In this document: one piece after another, positions 6,774-13,901 of the stretch
Position numbering within the stretch: position 1 is the first letter of the stretch
Layout of the letters: every line of letters begins with the position of its first letter
From: Lachnospiraceae bacterium
GTDB lineage: Bacteria > Bacillota > Clostridia > Lachnospirales > Lachnospiraceae
Assembly: GCA_900753305.1 (NCBI GenBank)
Contig: CAADYR010000128.1
Span: forward strand, 1-13,910
DNA: 13,910 nt
Direction of reading: 5' to 3'
Made by a program: the position numbers and the translations under genes
Notes under the pieces: generated by a model
The model's input: only the letters and a program-made list of their open reading frames with translations
Databases searched by the model: none
Told to the model about the DNA's origin: nothing

Positions 6774-8015
6774 ATGTCAAAAATATGGGAATATATTAAA
6801 ATTGCACTGATGAATATCAGAAGCAATAAAGGGCGTTCCTTTCTGACCATGCTGGGTATCATCATAGGTATTTCGTCTGTTATTCTGATCGTATCCACGG
6901 GTTCCGGCGTAAAAGGCGGAGTCAGTGGACAGCTTAATGACCTGGTAGGCGGCTATGTGCAGCTCTACGCAGATAATGATGAACAAAATTCTGATTATAT
7001 TGAATTTACGGATGAGGATCTTGATGTTATCACAGAGAAGATAGATCACATCAAGGGCGCTACTGATATGTGGATGTTTAATGGAGCACAGACTCAGAGT
7101 ACGAAAGGAACCTTTGATACTGCGGTGACTTTTGGAAATGAATCATTGCAGTATTACAATACGGCGCCGATGCTCAAGGGACGCTATTTTAACAGGAGTG
7201 AGTATCAAAAAGCCAGCAAAGTATGTGTTATAACAGAAAAAGGCGCAAAGAAACTGTTTGGTTCTACAGATGTCCTTGGACTGGATGTCAGCATGAATCT
7301 GTACGGTATCACACAGGAATATACGATCGTAGGCATTAGAAAAGACAATGATTCTGCTATGAAGGGCATGGTATTCAGTTCAGGTGATGTAGAATTGGAG
7401 ATCCCGACTACCGTACTGGAATCAGTTTATGGTTATTATACTGAGAAATTCACTTCCTTCTTTATTTTCTGTGATTCCACAGAGTATGTAAAAAGTGTAG
7501 CAAAACAGGCGAAGAATCTTCTGGAAGCACGTTACAATATCAGAGGCAAAGATTATGTACAGATGTATGACTTTGCTACCTCGCTGGATGAAATTGACGG
7601 CGTACTTAATTATGTAACGATATTTGTCGTACTGGTAGCAGCTATATCTCTGATCGTAGGTGGTATCGGCGTTATGAATATCATGCTGGTATCCGTTACC
7701 GAGAGAACCAAAGAAATCGGTATCCGTAAGGCATTAGGGGCAAAGACCGGGTCTATCCTGTTCCAGTTCCTGATGGAAGCAGTTATTATCACGCTGATCG
7801 GTGGTCTGCTGGGTATTGTGATTGGTATCGCAGGAGCAAAGGGCATCTGTTCTCTGCTTGGTGCGTTTGGTCTTGGAACGATCACAGCCACAATCGACCC
7901 CGTTGTCGTACTGGTGGCAACGGCATTCTCTTCACTGGTAGGTATCTTCTTTGGAATCTATCCAGCCAGAAAAGCAGCGAAACTCAGTCCTATCGAGGCG
8001 CTGCGTCATGAATAA
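6774..8015 (+). CDS. MacB/FtsX-family ABC transporter permease
   Basis: The membrane subunit of the three-gene ABC system, 413 residues. Topology is that of MacB: first membrane segment at about 20-42 (SFLTMLGIIIGISSVILIV), a large extracytoplasmic MacB-PCD domain at about 45-275, then three C-terminal segments at about 281-306, 330-355 and 376-397 forming the FtsX domain. The cytoplasmic loop RTKEIGIRKALGA (311-323) and the ending PARKAAKLSPIEALRHE are diagnostic for the family. GGGAGG (6761-6766) lies 7 nt before ATG 6774, and the adaptor ends 21 bp upstream. A terminator follows, so this is the last gene of the operon. No sensor kinase or response regulator is encoded in the window. Confidence 0.95.
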   Translation: MSKIWEYIKIALMNIRSNKGRSFLTMLGIIIGISSVILIVSTGSGVKGGVSGQLNDLVGGYVQLYADNDEQNSDYIEFTDEDLDVITEKIDHIKGATDMWMFNGAQTQSTKGTFDTAVTFGNESLQYYNTAPMLKGRYFNRSEYQKASKVCVITEKGAKKLFGSTDVLGLDVSMNLYGITQEYTIVGIRKDNDSAMKGMVFSSGDVELEIPTTVLESVYGYYTEKFTSFFIFCDSTEYVKSVAKQAKNLLEARYNIRGKDYVQMYDFATSLDEIDGVLNYVTIFVVLVAAISLIVGGIGVMNIMLVSVTERTKEIGIRKALGAKTGSILFQFLMEAVIITLIGGLLGIVIGIAGAKGICSLLGAFGLGTITATIDPVVVLVATAFSSLVGIFFGIYPARKAAKLSPIEALRHE

Positions 8016-8035
8016 TTGAATAAATTTTTCACTCT

Positions 8036-8067
8036 ATCTCCCCGAGGCTTGCACTTTGGGGAGATTT
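8036..8067 (+). terminator. Terminator-like hairpin after the ABC operon
   Basis: ATCTCCCCGAGG (8036-8047) pairs with CTTTGGGGAGAT (8054-8065), a 12-bp stem with two G-U pairs and a 6-nt loop. The following T-stretch is short (TTTCGTT), so termination may be incomplete. The loop overlaps the likely -35 region of the next promoter. Confidence 0.65.
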
Positions 8068-8076
8068 CGTTATAAT
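8049..8076 (+). promoter_or_regulatory. Candidate promoter for the YcxB-like/tsa gene run
   Basis: A perfect TATAAT at 8071-8076 with a weak TTGCAC (8049-8054) 16 bp upstream. Predicted start near 8083, about 34 nt before the first start codon. The -10 is convincing, the -35 poor. Confidence 0.5.
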
Positions 8077-8116
8077 ATAAGTAATCTACAAATAACACAA
8101 CGAAGAAGGGGAATTT

Positions 8117-8596
8117 ATGGAGCTTGAGTTTGACGTGAAGGTAACACCTTCTGTAATGTATGATTATTTGCTGCACCACACCTATTCCGGTATGTCAGGT
8201 ATTATTGGCACTGTTTTTGGTGTTTTTTTGATTATGGCTTTTATTGCGACGAAATATCCGATTTATCTGATCGCAGGAATCGTTGTGATCGGATACCTGC
8301 CGGCAACTCTGTTATTAAAGGCACATCAGCAGGTCAGCATGACGCCGGCATTTAAGGAACCGCTGCATTATCATATGACGGATGATGGGATCAGCGTATC
8401 ACAGGGAGAAAATGAAGAACAGCAGTCATGGGATAGCTGCTATAAGGCAGTTTCTACCAGAAGCAGTATCATTTTATATACTTCCAGAACGACAGCCTCT
8501 ATTTTTCCGCGTAAGGATCTGGGAGAGAAGGAAGAAACGCTGATCAGGATGATTTCGACTCATATGCCGCCCAAGAAGGTCAAAATTCGTTTTTAA
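8117..8596 (+). CDS. YcxB-like membrane protein
   Basis: A 159-residue protein of unknown function. Architecture: a short soluble N-terminus (MELEFDVKVTPSVMYDYLLHH), two adjacent hydrophobic segments at about 27-46 and 49-68, then a soluble C-terminal half of beta character (HYHMTDDGISVSQGENEEQQSWDSC...), which resembles the YcxB-like C-terminal domain: the pattern 'Y.....Gi......e...W....k......ilyts...a.ifPk' with ...FPRKDLGEKEE. AAGGGG (8106-8111) sits 5 nt before ATG 8117. It is the first gene after the TATAAT at 8071 and lies 24 bp before tsaE, so it is probably co-transcribed with the tRNA-modification genes; a functional link is not implied by the sequence. Family call is from memory. 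Confidence 0.7.
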   Translation: MELEFDVKVTPSVMYDYLLHHTYSGMSGIIGTVFGVFLIMAFIATKYPIYLIAGIVVIGYLPATLLLKAHQQVSMTPAFKEPLHYHMTDDGISVSQGENEEQQSWDSCYKAVSTRSSIILYTSRTTASIFPRKDLGEKEETLIRMISTHMPPKKVKIRF

Positions 8597-8620
8597 ATTA
8601 CAGAAAGACATGGTAACAAT

Positions 8621-9040
8621 ATGGTAATAGAAACATGGAGTCCCAAGGAGACATTTGCCATTGGTGAGAAAATAGGCAGAGAGGCAGCACCGGGGCAGGT
8701 TTATACATTAAACGGCGATCTTGGTGTAGGCAAGACCGTTTTTACACAGGGCGTAGCAGCAGGACTTGGTATTAAGGAACCTGTAAACAGCCCGACATTT
8801 ACAATCGTACAGGTATATGAAGAAGGCAGACTGCCTTTTTATCATTTTGACGTATACAGAATAGGCGATATCGAAGAAATGGAAGAGATCGGCTATGAGG
8901 ATTATTTTTACGGCGAAGGGTTGTGCATGATCGAATGGGCACAGCTTATAGAAGAGATTATACCTGAAAATGCCAGACACATTACGATAGAGAAAGATCT
9001 GGCAAAAGGCTTTGATTACCGGAGGATTACAATAGAGTGA
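8621..9040 (+). CDS. tsaE: t6A biosynthesis ATPase TsaE
   Basis: The small P-loop ATPase that works with TsaB and TsaD in making N6-threonylcarbamoyladenosine at position 37 of ANN-reading tRNAs. 139 residues, normal for the family. Visible motifs: Walker A GDLGVGKT (32-39), SPTF (57-60), HFDVYR (75-80) and the EWA motif near residue 105 (MIEWAQ). The ATG at 8621 lacks a clear ribosome binding site; only AGAAAG about 12 nt upstream is visible, and no better in-frame start exists before the upstream stop at 8594-8596. Its stop TGA overlaps the GTG start of tsaB (GTGA, 9037-9040), indicating translational coupling. Confidence 0.95.
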   Translation: MVIETWSPKETFAIGEKIGREAAPGQVYTLNGDLGVGKTVFTQGVAAGLGIKEPVNSPTFTIVQVYEEGRLPFYHFDVYRIGDIEEMEEIGYEDYFYGEGLCMIEWAQLIEEIIPENARHITIEKDLAKGFDYRRITIE

Positions 9041-9759
9041 AAATATTAGCATTGGACAGCTCAGGACTGGTAGCCTCTGTAGCGGTCATGGAAGACGACA
9101 ATTTAATTGCAGAATACACAATGAATCATAAAAAGACCCATTCTCAGACACTTGTGCCCATGATGGATGAGGTGCGTAATATGACAGAACTGGATCTTGC
9201 CTCAATAGATGCCATAGCAGTGGCAGCGGGACCGGGGTCATTTACGGGACTCAGGATCGGTTCTGCTACAGCGAAGGGGTTGGGGCTTGCACTGAACAAG
9301 CCGATTATTCCTGTACCTACGGTAGATGCACTGGCTTTTAATCTGTATGGAAGCAGCAGTGTGATCTGTCCCCTGATGGATGCACGCAGGAACCAGGTCT
9401 ATACAGGACTGTATGAATTTGTGAAAAAAGTAACAGACTTTGAAATGAATTGTCTGTTGCCGCAATGTGCAGTAGATATAGCTGAGATCATAGACAAAAT
9501 CAATGCTCTGGGAAGAGATGTGATCTTCTTAGGGGATGGTGTGGCAGTTTATCAGTCAGCTATTGAAGAAAAGATAACAGTTTCCTACAGCTTTGCACCG
9601 GCAAGCTGCAACAGACAGCGTGCGGCCTGTGTAGCAGCGCTGGGGGCACGACTTTATAAGCAGGGAATCGTACAGACCGCAGAGGAACATACACCGGATT
9701 ATCTACGGCTGTCACAGGCGGAAAGAGAGAGAAACGAGGCAGCTAATGGTCATTCGTGA
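9037..9759 (+). CDS. tsaB: t6A biosynthesis protein TsaB
   Basis: The inactive TsaD paralogue that forms a heterodimer with TsaD, required for t6A37 formation. 240 residues, typical. It begins MKILALDSS, as in the family, followed by the conserved AAGPGSFTGLRIGSATAKGL (64-83) and PLMDARRNQVYTGLY. It starts with GTG 9037, overlapping the tsaE stop by four bases, with GGAGG at 9021-9025, 11 nt upstream. It overlaps rimI by 14 bp. The tsaE-tsaB-rimI order with tsaD further down is the classic Firmicutes arrangement. Confidence 0.95.
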   Translation: MKILALDSSGLVASVAVMEDDNLIAEYTMNHKKTHSQTLVPMMDEVRNMTELDLASIDAIAVAAGPGSFTGLRIGSATAKGLGLALNKPIIPVPTVDALAFNLYGSSSVICPLMDARRNQVYTGLYEFVKKVTDFEMNCLLPQCAVDIAEIIDKINALGRDVIFLGDGVAVYQSAIEEKITVSYSFAPASCNRQRAACVAALGARLYKQGIVQTAEEHTPDYLRLSQAERERNEAANGHS

Positions 9760-10192
9760 GATGCAGCAACAGGATGTAGATGCGGTAACAGTACTGGAGG
9801 CGGCAAGCTTCTCACAGCCATGGCTTCGGCATGATTTTGAAGAAATACTGACCAATCCGGACAGATTCTATTTTGTTGCCGTAGAAGGTGAAGAAGTGCT
9901 TGGTGGATGTATGCTGACAGACATAGCAGGAGAAGGTGACATTTCCAATGTTGCCGTAGCTTTGGAATATCGCAGAAAAGGGATTGCACATGCATTGCTT
10001 GAACATCTTGTACAGTTTGGCAAAGATAGAGGAATCAGGGACTTTACATTGGAAGTGCGGGAGCAGAATGTTGCAGCACGTGGCTTGTATGAGGAACTTG
10101 GTTTCAAGTCAGAGGGTATCAGACCCAATTTTTATGACAGACCTAAGGATAATGCAGTTATTATGTGGCTGCGACAGACAGAAAGGATATAG
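9746..10192 (+). CDS. rimI: RimI-type protein N-acetyltransferase
   Basis: A GNAT-fold acetyltransferase; RimI in E. coli acetylates the N-terminus of ribosomal protein S18, and homologues sit beside tsaB/tsaD in many bacteria. 148 residues, full length. Seen: the acetyl-CoA pyrophosphate loop RRKGIA (76-81) after the beta-4 strand ISNVAVALEY, TLEVREQNVAARGLYEELGF (101-120) with the conserved Glu, Asn and the probable general-acid Tyr 115, and the RimI-like ending GIRPNFYDRPKDNAVIMWL. ATG 9746 lies within tsaB (14-bp overlap), with GAGG (9736-9739) 6 nt upstream. The real substrate in this organism is unknown. Confidence 0.9.
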   Translation: MVIREMQQQDVDAVTVLEAASFSQPWLRHDFEEILTNPDRFYFVAVEGEEVLGGCMLTDIAGEGDISNVAVALEYRRKGIAHALLEHLVQFGKDRGIRDFTLEVREQNVAARGLYEELGFKSEGIRPNFYDRPKDNAVIMWLRQTERI

Positions 10193-10198
10193 TGATAC

Positions 10199-11122
10199 AT
10201 GCTGGATATATGTTTACTGGGAACCGGAGGCATGATGCCCCTTCCCTACAGATGGCTGACTTCCCTGATGGCAAGATATAACGGAACGGCTATCCTTATA
10301 GACTGTGGTGAAGGTACACAGATTGCCATGAAGGAGAAAGGCTGGAGTCCTAAGCCCATAGATATTATGTGCTTTACGCACTATCATGCAGACCATATCG
10401 CAGGACTTCCCGGAATGTTGTTGACGATGGGAAATGCGGAGAAAACAACACCTCTTCTTATGATAGGACCAAAGGGGCTTGCGAGAGTCGTGAATGCCAT
10501 GAGAGTGATTGCACCGGAGCTTCCGTTTGAAATACAATATAAAGAGATTACGGAGACTGAACAGACTTTTGCGTTTAATGGATTTCGAATAGAAGCATTT
10601 CGTGTCAATCATAATGTGACCTGCTATGGATATAACATTGTAGTAGAACGTAAAGGCAAGTTCCAGCTTGATAAGGCACTGGCTCTTGGACTTGACAGAA
10701 AGTACTGGAATCGTCTGCAGAAAGGCGAAACAATAGAACTTCCGGAAGGAACCTACACACCGGATATGGTAATGGGAGAGGAACGGAAAGGAATTAAAGT
10801 GACCTATTGTACAGATTCCAGACCAACGGAAGGAATTGTAAGAAATGCCAGAGGTGCAGACCTGTTTATCTGTGAAGGCATGTATGGGGAACCCGATAAG
10901 AAGGAAAAGGCGAAAGAATATAAACATATGACTTTTTATGAGGCGGCGCAGATGGCGAAAGATGCGGGAGTGGCAAAAATGTGGCTGACACATTATTCGC
11001 CCTCACTTACCAGACCGGAGGAATATACAAAGGAAGTGAGAGATATCTTCCAGGAGACTTATATTTCCAAGGATGGAAGAAGCGAAGAACTGCTATTTGA
11101 AGACGAGAAGGAAAAGGCATAA
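10199..11122 (+). CDS. RNase Z-like metallo-beta-lactamase-fold hydrolase
   Basis: A 307-residue binuclear-zinc hydrolase closest in layout to bacterial RNase Z, which cuts the 3' trailer from CCA-less tRNA precursors. Metal ligands are all present: H61, H63, D65, H66 (THYHADHIAGLPG), H138 (RVNHNV), D206 (TDSRP) and H265 (LTHYSP). H243 (EYKHMT), expected for RNase Z, is also present. Differences from the canonical family are visible: A64 where RNase Z usually has Gly (HxHGDH), TDSRP instead of GDTRP, and DRKYWNRLQKGE where the Gly-Pro rich tRNA-binding exosite loop (GPLYGxL type) is expected. The gene sits 6 bp after rimI, between it and tsaD. The ATG at 10199 has only AAAGGA (10182-10187), 11 nt upstream. 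tRNA endonuclease is likely but another phosphodiesterase role is possible. Confidence 0.8.
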   Translation: MLDICLLGTGGMMPLPYRWLTSLMARYNGTAILIDCGEGTQIAMKEKGWSPKPIDIMCFTHYHADHIAGLPGMLLTMGNAEKTTPLLMIGPKGLARVVNAMRVIAPELPFEIQYKEITETEQTFAFNGFRIEAFRVNHNVTCYGYNIVVERKGKFQLDKALALGLDRKYWNRLQKGETIELPEGTYTPDMVMGEERKGIKVTYCTDSRPTEGIVRNARGADLFICEGMYGEPDKKEKAKEYKHMTFYEAAQMAKDAGVAKMWLTHYSPSLTRPEEYTKEVRDIFQETYISKDGRSEELLFEDEKEKA

Positions 11123-11146
11123 GATATGTATAAGGGGGATAAGAAT

Positions 11147-11707
11147 ATGGGGAAAGTAAAAACAGCAATTGTAATTGTAATTCTGGCAGCATTGATTGGC
11201 GGATATTATTTTTATCTGTCTAACAAAACAGAAACCAGGGAAGAAACCACAGTCAGCGCGGTTCAGGATGTGATTTTAAGAGATTTGGATAAGAACTATC
11301 CACCTACGCCTAAAGAAGTAGTGAAATATTACAGTGAATTATCCAAATGCCTGTATAATGAGAAATACACAACAGAAGAATTCGAAAAAATGGCAGATAA
11401 AATGCTTGCACTTTATGATGATGACTTGCTGGAAAATAATCCGAGAGATCGGTATCTGATGGATCTTAACAGTGCAATTTCCGATTTCAGAGAACAGGGT
11501 TACAGCATTACGACCTTTACACCGTCACAGAGTACGGATGTAGAGGAATCTGTTGTAAAGGGCAGAGAATGTGCTAAGTTATACTGCACATATACGATTA
11601 AAAGTGGGTCAAGTTACTCTACTTCCCTTGAAGTATTTGAATTGAGAAAAGATCAGGAAGGACACTGGAAAATCTTAGGTTTTCAGCTTGTTCCTTCCGC
11701 AGAATAA
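11147..11707 (+). CDS. Membrane-anchored protein of unknown function
   Basis: A 186-residue protein with one N-terminal hydrophobic anchor (about residues 4-21, AIVIVILAALIGGYYFYLS) and a soluble, mostly charged extracytoplasmic part. The soluble part has a helical first half (DLDKNYPPTPKEVVKYYSELSKCLYNEKYTTEEFEKMADKML) and a beta-like second half ending LEVFELRKDQEGHWKILGFQLVPSAE, which recalls small NTF2-like or lumazine-binding-like domains; that resemblance is only an impression. An in-frame ATG at 11126 is possible, but ATG 11147 follows AAGGGGG (11132-11138) at good spacing and puts the anchor at the very N-terminus. It may correspond to a Pfam DUF found mainly in Lachnospiraceae (possibly DUF6715; not verified). 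It lies 24 bp after the RNase Z-like gene and 10 bp before tsaD. Confidence 0.75.
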   Translation: MGKVKTAIVIVILAALIGGYYFYLSNKTETREETTVSAVQDVILRDLDKNYPPTPKEVVKYYSELSKCLYNEKYTTEEFEKMADKMLALYDDDLLENNPRDRYLMDLNSAISDFREQGYSITTFTPSQSTDVEESVVKGRECAKLYCTYTIKSGSSYSTSLEVFELRKDQEGHWKILGFQLVPSAE

Positions 11708-11717
11708 GAGGTTGAAA

Positions 11718-12737
11718 ATGGAAGATGTATTAATACTTGCAATAGAAAGCTCATGTGATGAGACAGCGGCAGCAGTAGTGAAAAATGGCAGGGAGGTATT
11801 ATCCAATGTGATTTCTTCTCAGATTGTGATTCACACACTGTACGGAGGAGTTGTACCTGAAATCGCATCCAGAAAGCATATTGAGAAAATCAATCAGGTC
11901 ATAGAAGAAGCATTGCAGGAAGCACATGTCACATTGGATGATATTACTGCAATCGCAGTAACTTATGGTCCTGGACTTGTAGGAGCACTACTGGTGGGAG
12001 TATCGGCTGCCAAGGCAATCAGCTTTGCTACAGGCAAACCTCTTATTGGTGTACATCATATAGAGGGGCACATCAGTGCGAATTTCATTGAGAACAAGGA
12101 GTTAGAGCCTCCCTTTGCATGTCTGGTAGTGTCTGGAGGACATACACACCTGGTCATCGTAAAAGACTATGGAGAGTATGAGATTCTGGGACGGACCAGA
12201 GATGATGCTGCGGGAGAGGCATTTGATAAAGTTGCCCGTGCGATTGGATTAGGTTATCCGGGAGGACCTAAAATTGACAAAGTGGCAAAAGAAGGAAATT
12301 CCAATGCAATTCATTTTCCAAGGGCAAAAGTGGATGATGCGGTATATGATTTCAGCTTCAGTGGATTAAAATCAGCCGTTCTGAATTACCTTAACTCCTG
12401 TGAAATGAAAGAAATTGAAATCAATCAGGCAGATGTTGCTGCATCTTTCCAGAAAGCAGTAGTTGATGTATTGGTAGAACATGCCCTTGCGGCAGTAAAG
12501 GAATATGGCTTCCACAAGTTTGCCATTGCCGGAGGTGTGGCATCTAATTCAGCGCTTCGAGCAGCCTTTGAGCAGGAATGTGCAAAACGAAGAATAGAGT
12601 TCTATCATCCTTCCCCTATATTCTGTACGGATAATGCAGCAATGATAGGCGTGGCAGGATATTATGAATATATAAAGGGCACACGCAGCGGATACGATCT
12701 GAATGCGATACCTAACCTGAAACTGGGAGAAAGATAA
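11718..12737 (+). CDS. tsaD: tRNA threonylcarbamoyltransferase TsaD
   Basis: Catalytic subunit that transfers the threonylcarbamoyl group from TC-AMP to A37 of ANN-decoding tRNAs, acting with TsaB and TsaE. From ATG 11718 it is 339 residues, normal for bacterial TsaD. Motifs: ILAIESSCDETAAAVV (5-20), VPEIASRKHIE (46-56), the metal-binding HHIEGH (H114 and H118), VSGGHTHL (138-145), GEAFDKVARAIGLGYPGGP (166-184), AGGVASNSALR and CTDNAAMIG, whose Asp (about 305) is the third metal ligand. A TTG at 11688 would extend it into the previous gene; ATG 11718 has AAGAGG (11706-11711) six bases upstream. ispD follows after 10 bp. Confidence 0.97.
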   Translation: MEDVLILAIESSCDETAAAVVKNGREVLSNVISSQIVIHTLYGGVVPEIASRKHIEKINQVIEEALQEAHVTLDDITAIAVTYGPGLVGALLVGVSAAKAISFATGKPLIGVHHIEGHISANFIENKELEPPFACLVVSGGHTHLVIVKDYGEYEILGRTRDDAAGEAFDKVARAIGLGYPGGPKIDKVAKEGNSNAIHFPRAKVDDAVYDFSFSGLKSAVLNYLNSCEMKEIEINQADVAASFQKAVVDVLVEHALAAVKEYGFHKFAIAGGVASNSALRAAFEQECAKRRIEFYHPSPIFCTDNAAMIGVAGYYEYIKGTRSGYDLNAIPNLKLGER

Positions 12738-12747
12738 GGGAAAATAT

Positions 12748-13464
12748 ATGCAGGCATATACAACAGCAATTGTTCTGGCAGCAGGACAGGGCAAAAGAAT
12801 GAATACCAAAGTGCATAAGCAATACCTGTTAATAGAGGATCGACCAGTCCTCTATTATTCTTTGCGCGCCATGGAAGACAGCTTTATAGATGATATTGTA
12901 CTTGTAGTAGGAAAAGGTGAAGAAGAATATTGCAGGCGGGAGATTCTGGAGAAATACCACTTTACAAAAGTACATGCTGTAATAGAAGGAGGAAAAGAAC
13001 GATATCATTCAGTAGCGCTGGGACTTCATGCGATCAGTTGGGAATGTGATTATGTTTTTATTCATGACGGAGCCAGACCTTTTATCAATGAAGAAATTCT
13101 ACGCAGGGCATATGAATGTGTCATGCAGTGCAAAGCATGCATCGTGGGAATGCCGGTAAAAGATACGGTAAAGATATCAGACCGGAATGGTTATGTGGAA
13201 AGTACTCCACCACGGAACAGGGTATGGCAGGTACAGACACCACAGGTATTCGAAACAGCACTGATCATACAGGCATATGATGAATTGATCGACCGGGAGG
13301 AAGAGTTGCTGGAGCAGCATGTGACAATTACGGATGATGCCATGGTAGTAGAGTACTTTACACAAACACAGGTAAAATTTGTGGAAGGGTCGTATCAGAA
13401 TATCAAAATCACCACTCCTGAGGATTTACTTATTGCAGAGGCTTTCCTGCAAAAACAGAGGTAA
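12748..13464 (+). CDS. ispD: 2-C-methyl-D-erythritol 4-phosphate cytidylyltransferase
   Basis: Third enzyme of the MEP isoprenoid pathway: converts MEP and CTP to CDP-ME. 238 residues, full length. Motifs seen: the CTP-binding glycine-rich loop VLAAGQGKRMNTKVHKQYL (9-27), GGKERYHSVALGL (81-93), FIHDGARPFI (104-113), MPVKDTVK (135-142), RNRVWQVQTPQVF (156-168), TDDAMVVE (195-202) and NIKITTPEDL (218-227). ATG 12748 has AAGGG (12736-12740) 7 nt upstream, overlapping the tsaD stop. Last protein gene of the run; I see no hairpin terminator between it and the tRNAs, so read-through into them is possible. Homology to TarI-type cytidylyltransferases exists, but the IspD motif set fits better. Confidence 0.92.
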   Translation: MQAYTTAIVLAAGQGKRMNTKVHKQYLLIEDRPVLYYSLRAMEDSFIDDIVLVVGKGEEEYCRREILEKYHFTKVHAVIEGGKERYHSVALGLHAISWECDYVFIHDGARPFINEEILRRAYECVMQCKACIVGMPVKDTVKISDRNGYVESTPPRNRVWQVQTPQVFETALIIQAYDELIDREEELLEQHVTITDDAMVVEYFTQTQVKFVEGSYQNIKITTPEDLLIAEAFLQKQR

Positions 13465-13507
13465 ATCGGATATTAGAAAAAAACATAAAAAAATTTTAAA
13501 AAAGTTG

Positions 13508-13536
13508 TTGACAGAAATGCCCAGTATATATATAAT
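13508..13536 (+). promoter_or_regulatory. Consensus promoter for the serine tRNA genes, with A-tract UP-like element
   Basis: TTGACA (13508-13513) and TATAAT (13531-13536) are both perfect and separated by 17 bp. Runs of A and T at about 13476-13503, immediately upstream of the -35, resemble an UP element as at rRNA/tRNA promoters. Predicted start near 13543, about 40 nt before the first tRNA; CTTGC (13541-13545) and GCAAG (13561-13565) could pair in the leader. Confidence 0.88.
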
Positions 13537-13582
13537 AAATCTTGCGCTGCTGATGAGGCGGCAAGATAAAAGAAAATGGCAT

Positions 13583-13668
13583 GGAGAGATATCGAAGTGG
13601 TCATAACGAGGCGGTCTTGAAAACCGTTTGTCCGCAAGGGCGCGTGGGTTCGAATCCCACTCTCTCCG
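13583..13668 (+). tRNA. tRNA-Ser (anticodon UGA)
   Basis: An 86-nt class II tRNA. Acceptor GGAGAGA (13583-13589) pairs with TCTCTCC (13661-13667), discriminator G 13668. Anticodon loop CTTGAAA (13616-13622) gives anticodon TGA at 13618-13620, between GCGGT and ACCGT. Long variable arm (GTCC-GCAA-GGGC), T-arm GTGGG-TTCGAAT-CCCAC. The 3' CCA is not encoded (GCTCA follows), so it must be trimmed and completed after transcription. Confidence 0.97.
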
Positions 13669-13714
13669 CTCACAATTAATGTTGTGTATATGAATACTAA
13701 TTATTCTGACACTT

Positions 13715-13804
13715 GGAGAAGTACCCAAGCTGGCCGAAGGGGCTCCCCTGGAAAGGGAGTAGGTCGTTAACAGCGGCGCATGGGTTCAAATCCCATCTTC
13801 TCCG
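13715..13804 (+). tRNA. tRNA-Ser (anticodon GGA)
   Basis: A 90-nt class II tRNA. Acceptor GGAGAAG (13715-13721) pairs with CTTCTCC (13797-13803), discriminator G 13804. Anticodon stem CTCCC/GGGAG with loop CTGGAAA; anticodon GGA at 13750-13752. Long variable arm with stem GTCG/CGGC, T-arm ATGGG-TTCAAAT-CCCAT. CCA not encoded. Lies 46 bp after the UGA gene with no promoter between, so probably co-transcribed. Confidence 0.97.
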
Positions 13805-13805
13805 T

Positions 13806-13823
13806 TTGGTATGCAAATACCAA
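13806..13823 (+). repeat. Hairpin directly after the tRNA pair
   Basis: TTGGTAT (13806-13812) and ATACCAA (13817-13823) form a perfect 7-bp stem closed by a GCAA (GNRA-type) loop, one base after the last tRNA nucleotide. No T-run follows, so it is not a normal rho-independent terminator; it may be a trailer structure. Confidence 0.55.
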
Positions 13824-13858
13824 GTACCTTGACAAATAAACAGTAATGCAACCCTGAA

Positions 13859-13901
13859 AATTCTATTGAGAAAACAGTTTCAGAAATGAAACGATAGGAT
13901 T
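13859..13901 (+). repeat. Two-tier hairpin with GAAA loop near the right edge
   Basis: The outer stem AATTCTAT (13859-13866) pairs with ATAGGATT (13894-13901, one G-U). The inner stem GTTTCA (13877-13882) pairs with TGAAAC (13887-13892) and is closed by a GAAA loop. A 10-nt versus 1-nt asymmetric internal loop joins them. No coding sequence is seen in 13805-13910; this could be part of a leader for something beyond the window. Confidence 0.4.

Noticed and set aside
10214..10993. A 259-codon open frame on the minus strand
   Set aside because: It lies wholly antisense to the RNase Z-like gene, which has clear catalytic motifs. Its translation is rich in Cys, His, Phe and Ser with no recognisable domain, as expected for a shadow frame.
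13549..13580. CTGATGAG motif in the tRNA leader, resembling a hammerhead ribozyme core
   Set aside because: The required stem II and the paired GAAA/stem III arrangement cannot be formed from the following bases, so the match is to a short motif only.
13829..13834. A perfect TTGACA after the tRNA genes, as a possible promoter
   Set aside because: No -10-like hexamer occurs 16-18 bp downstream (the position reads ACCCTGAA); treated as chance.
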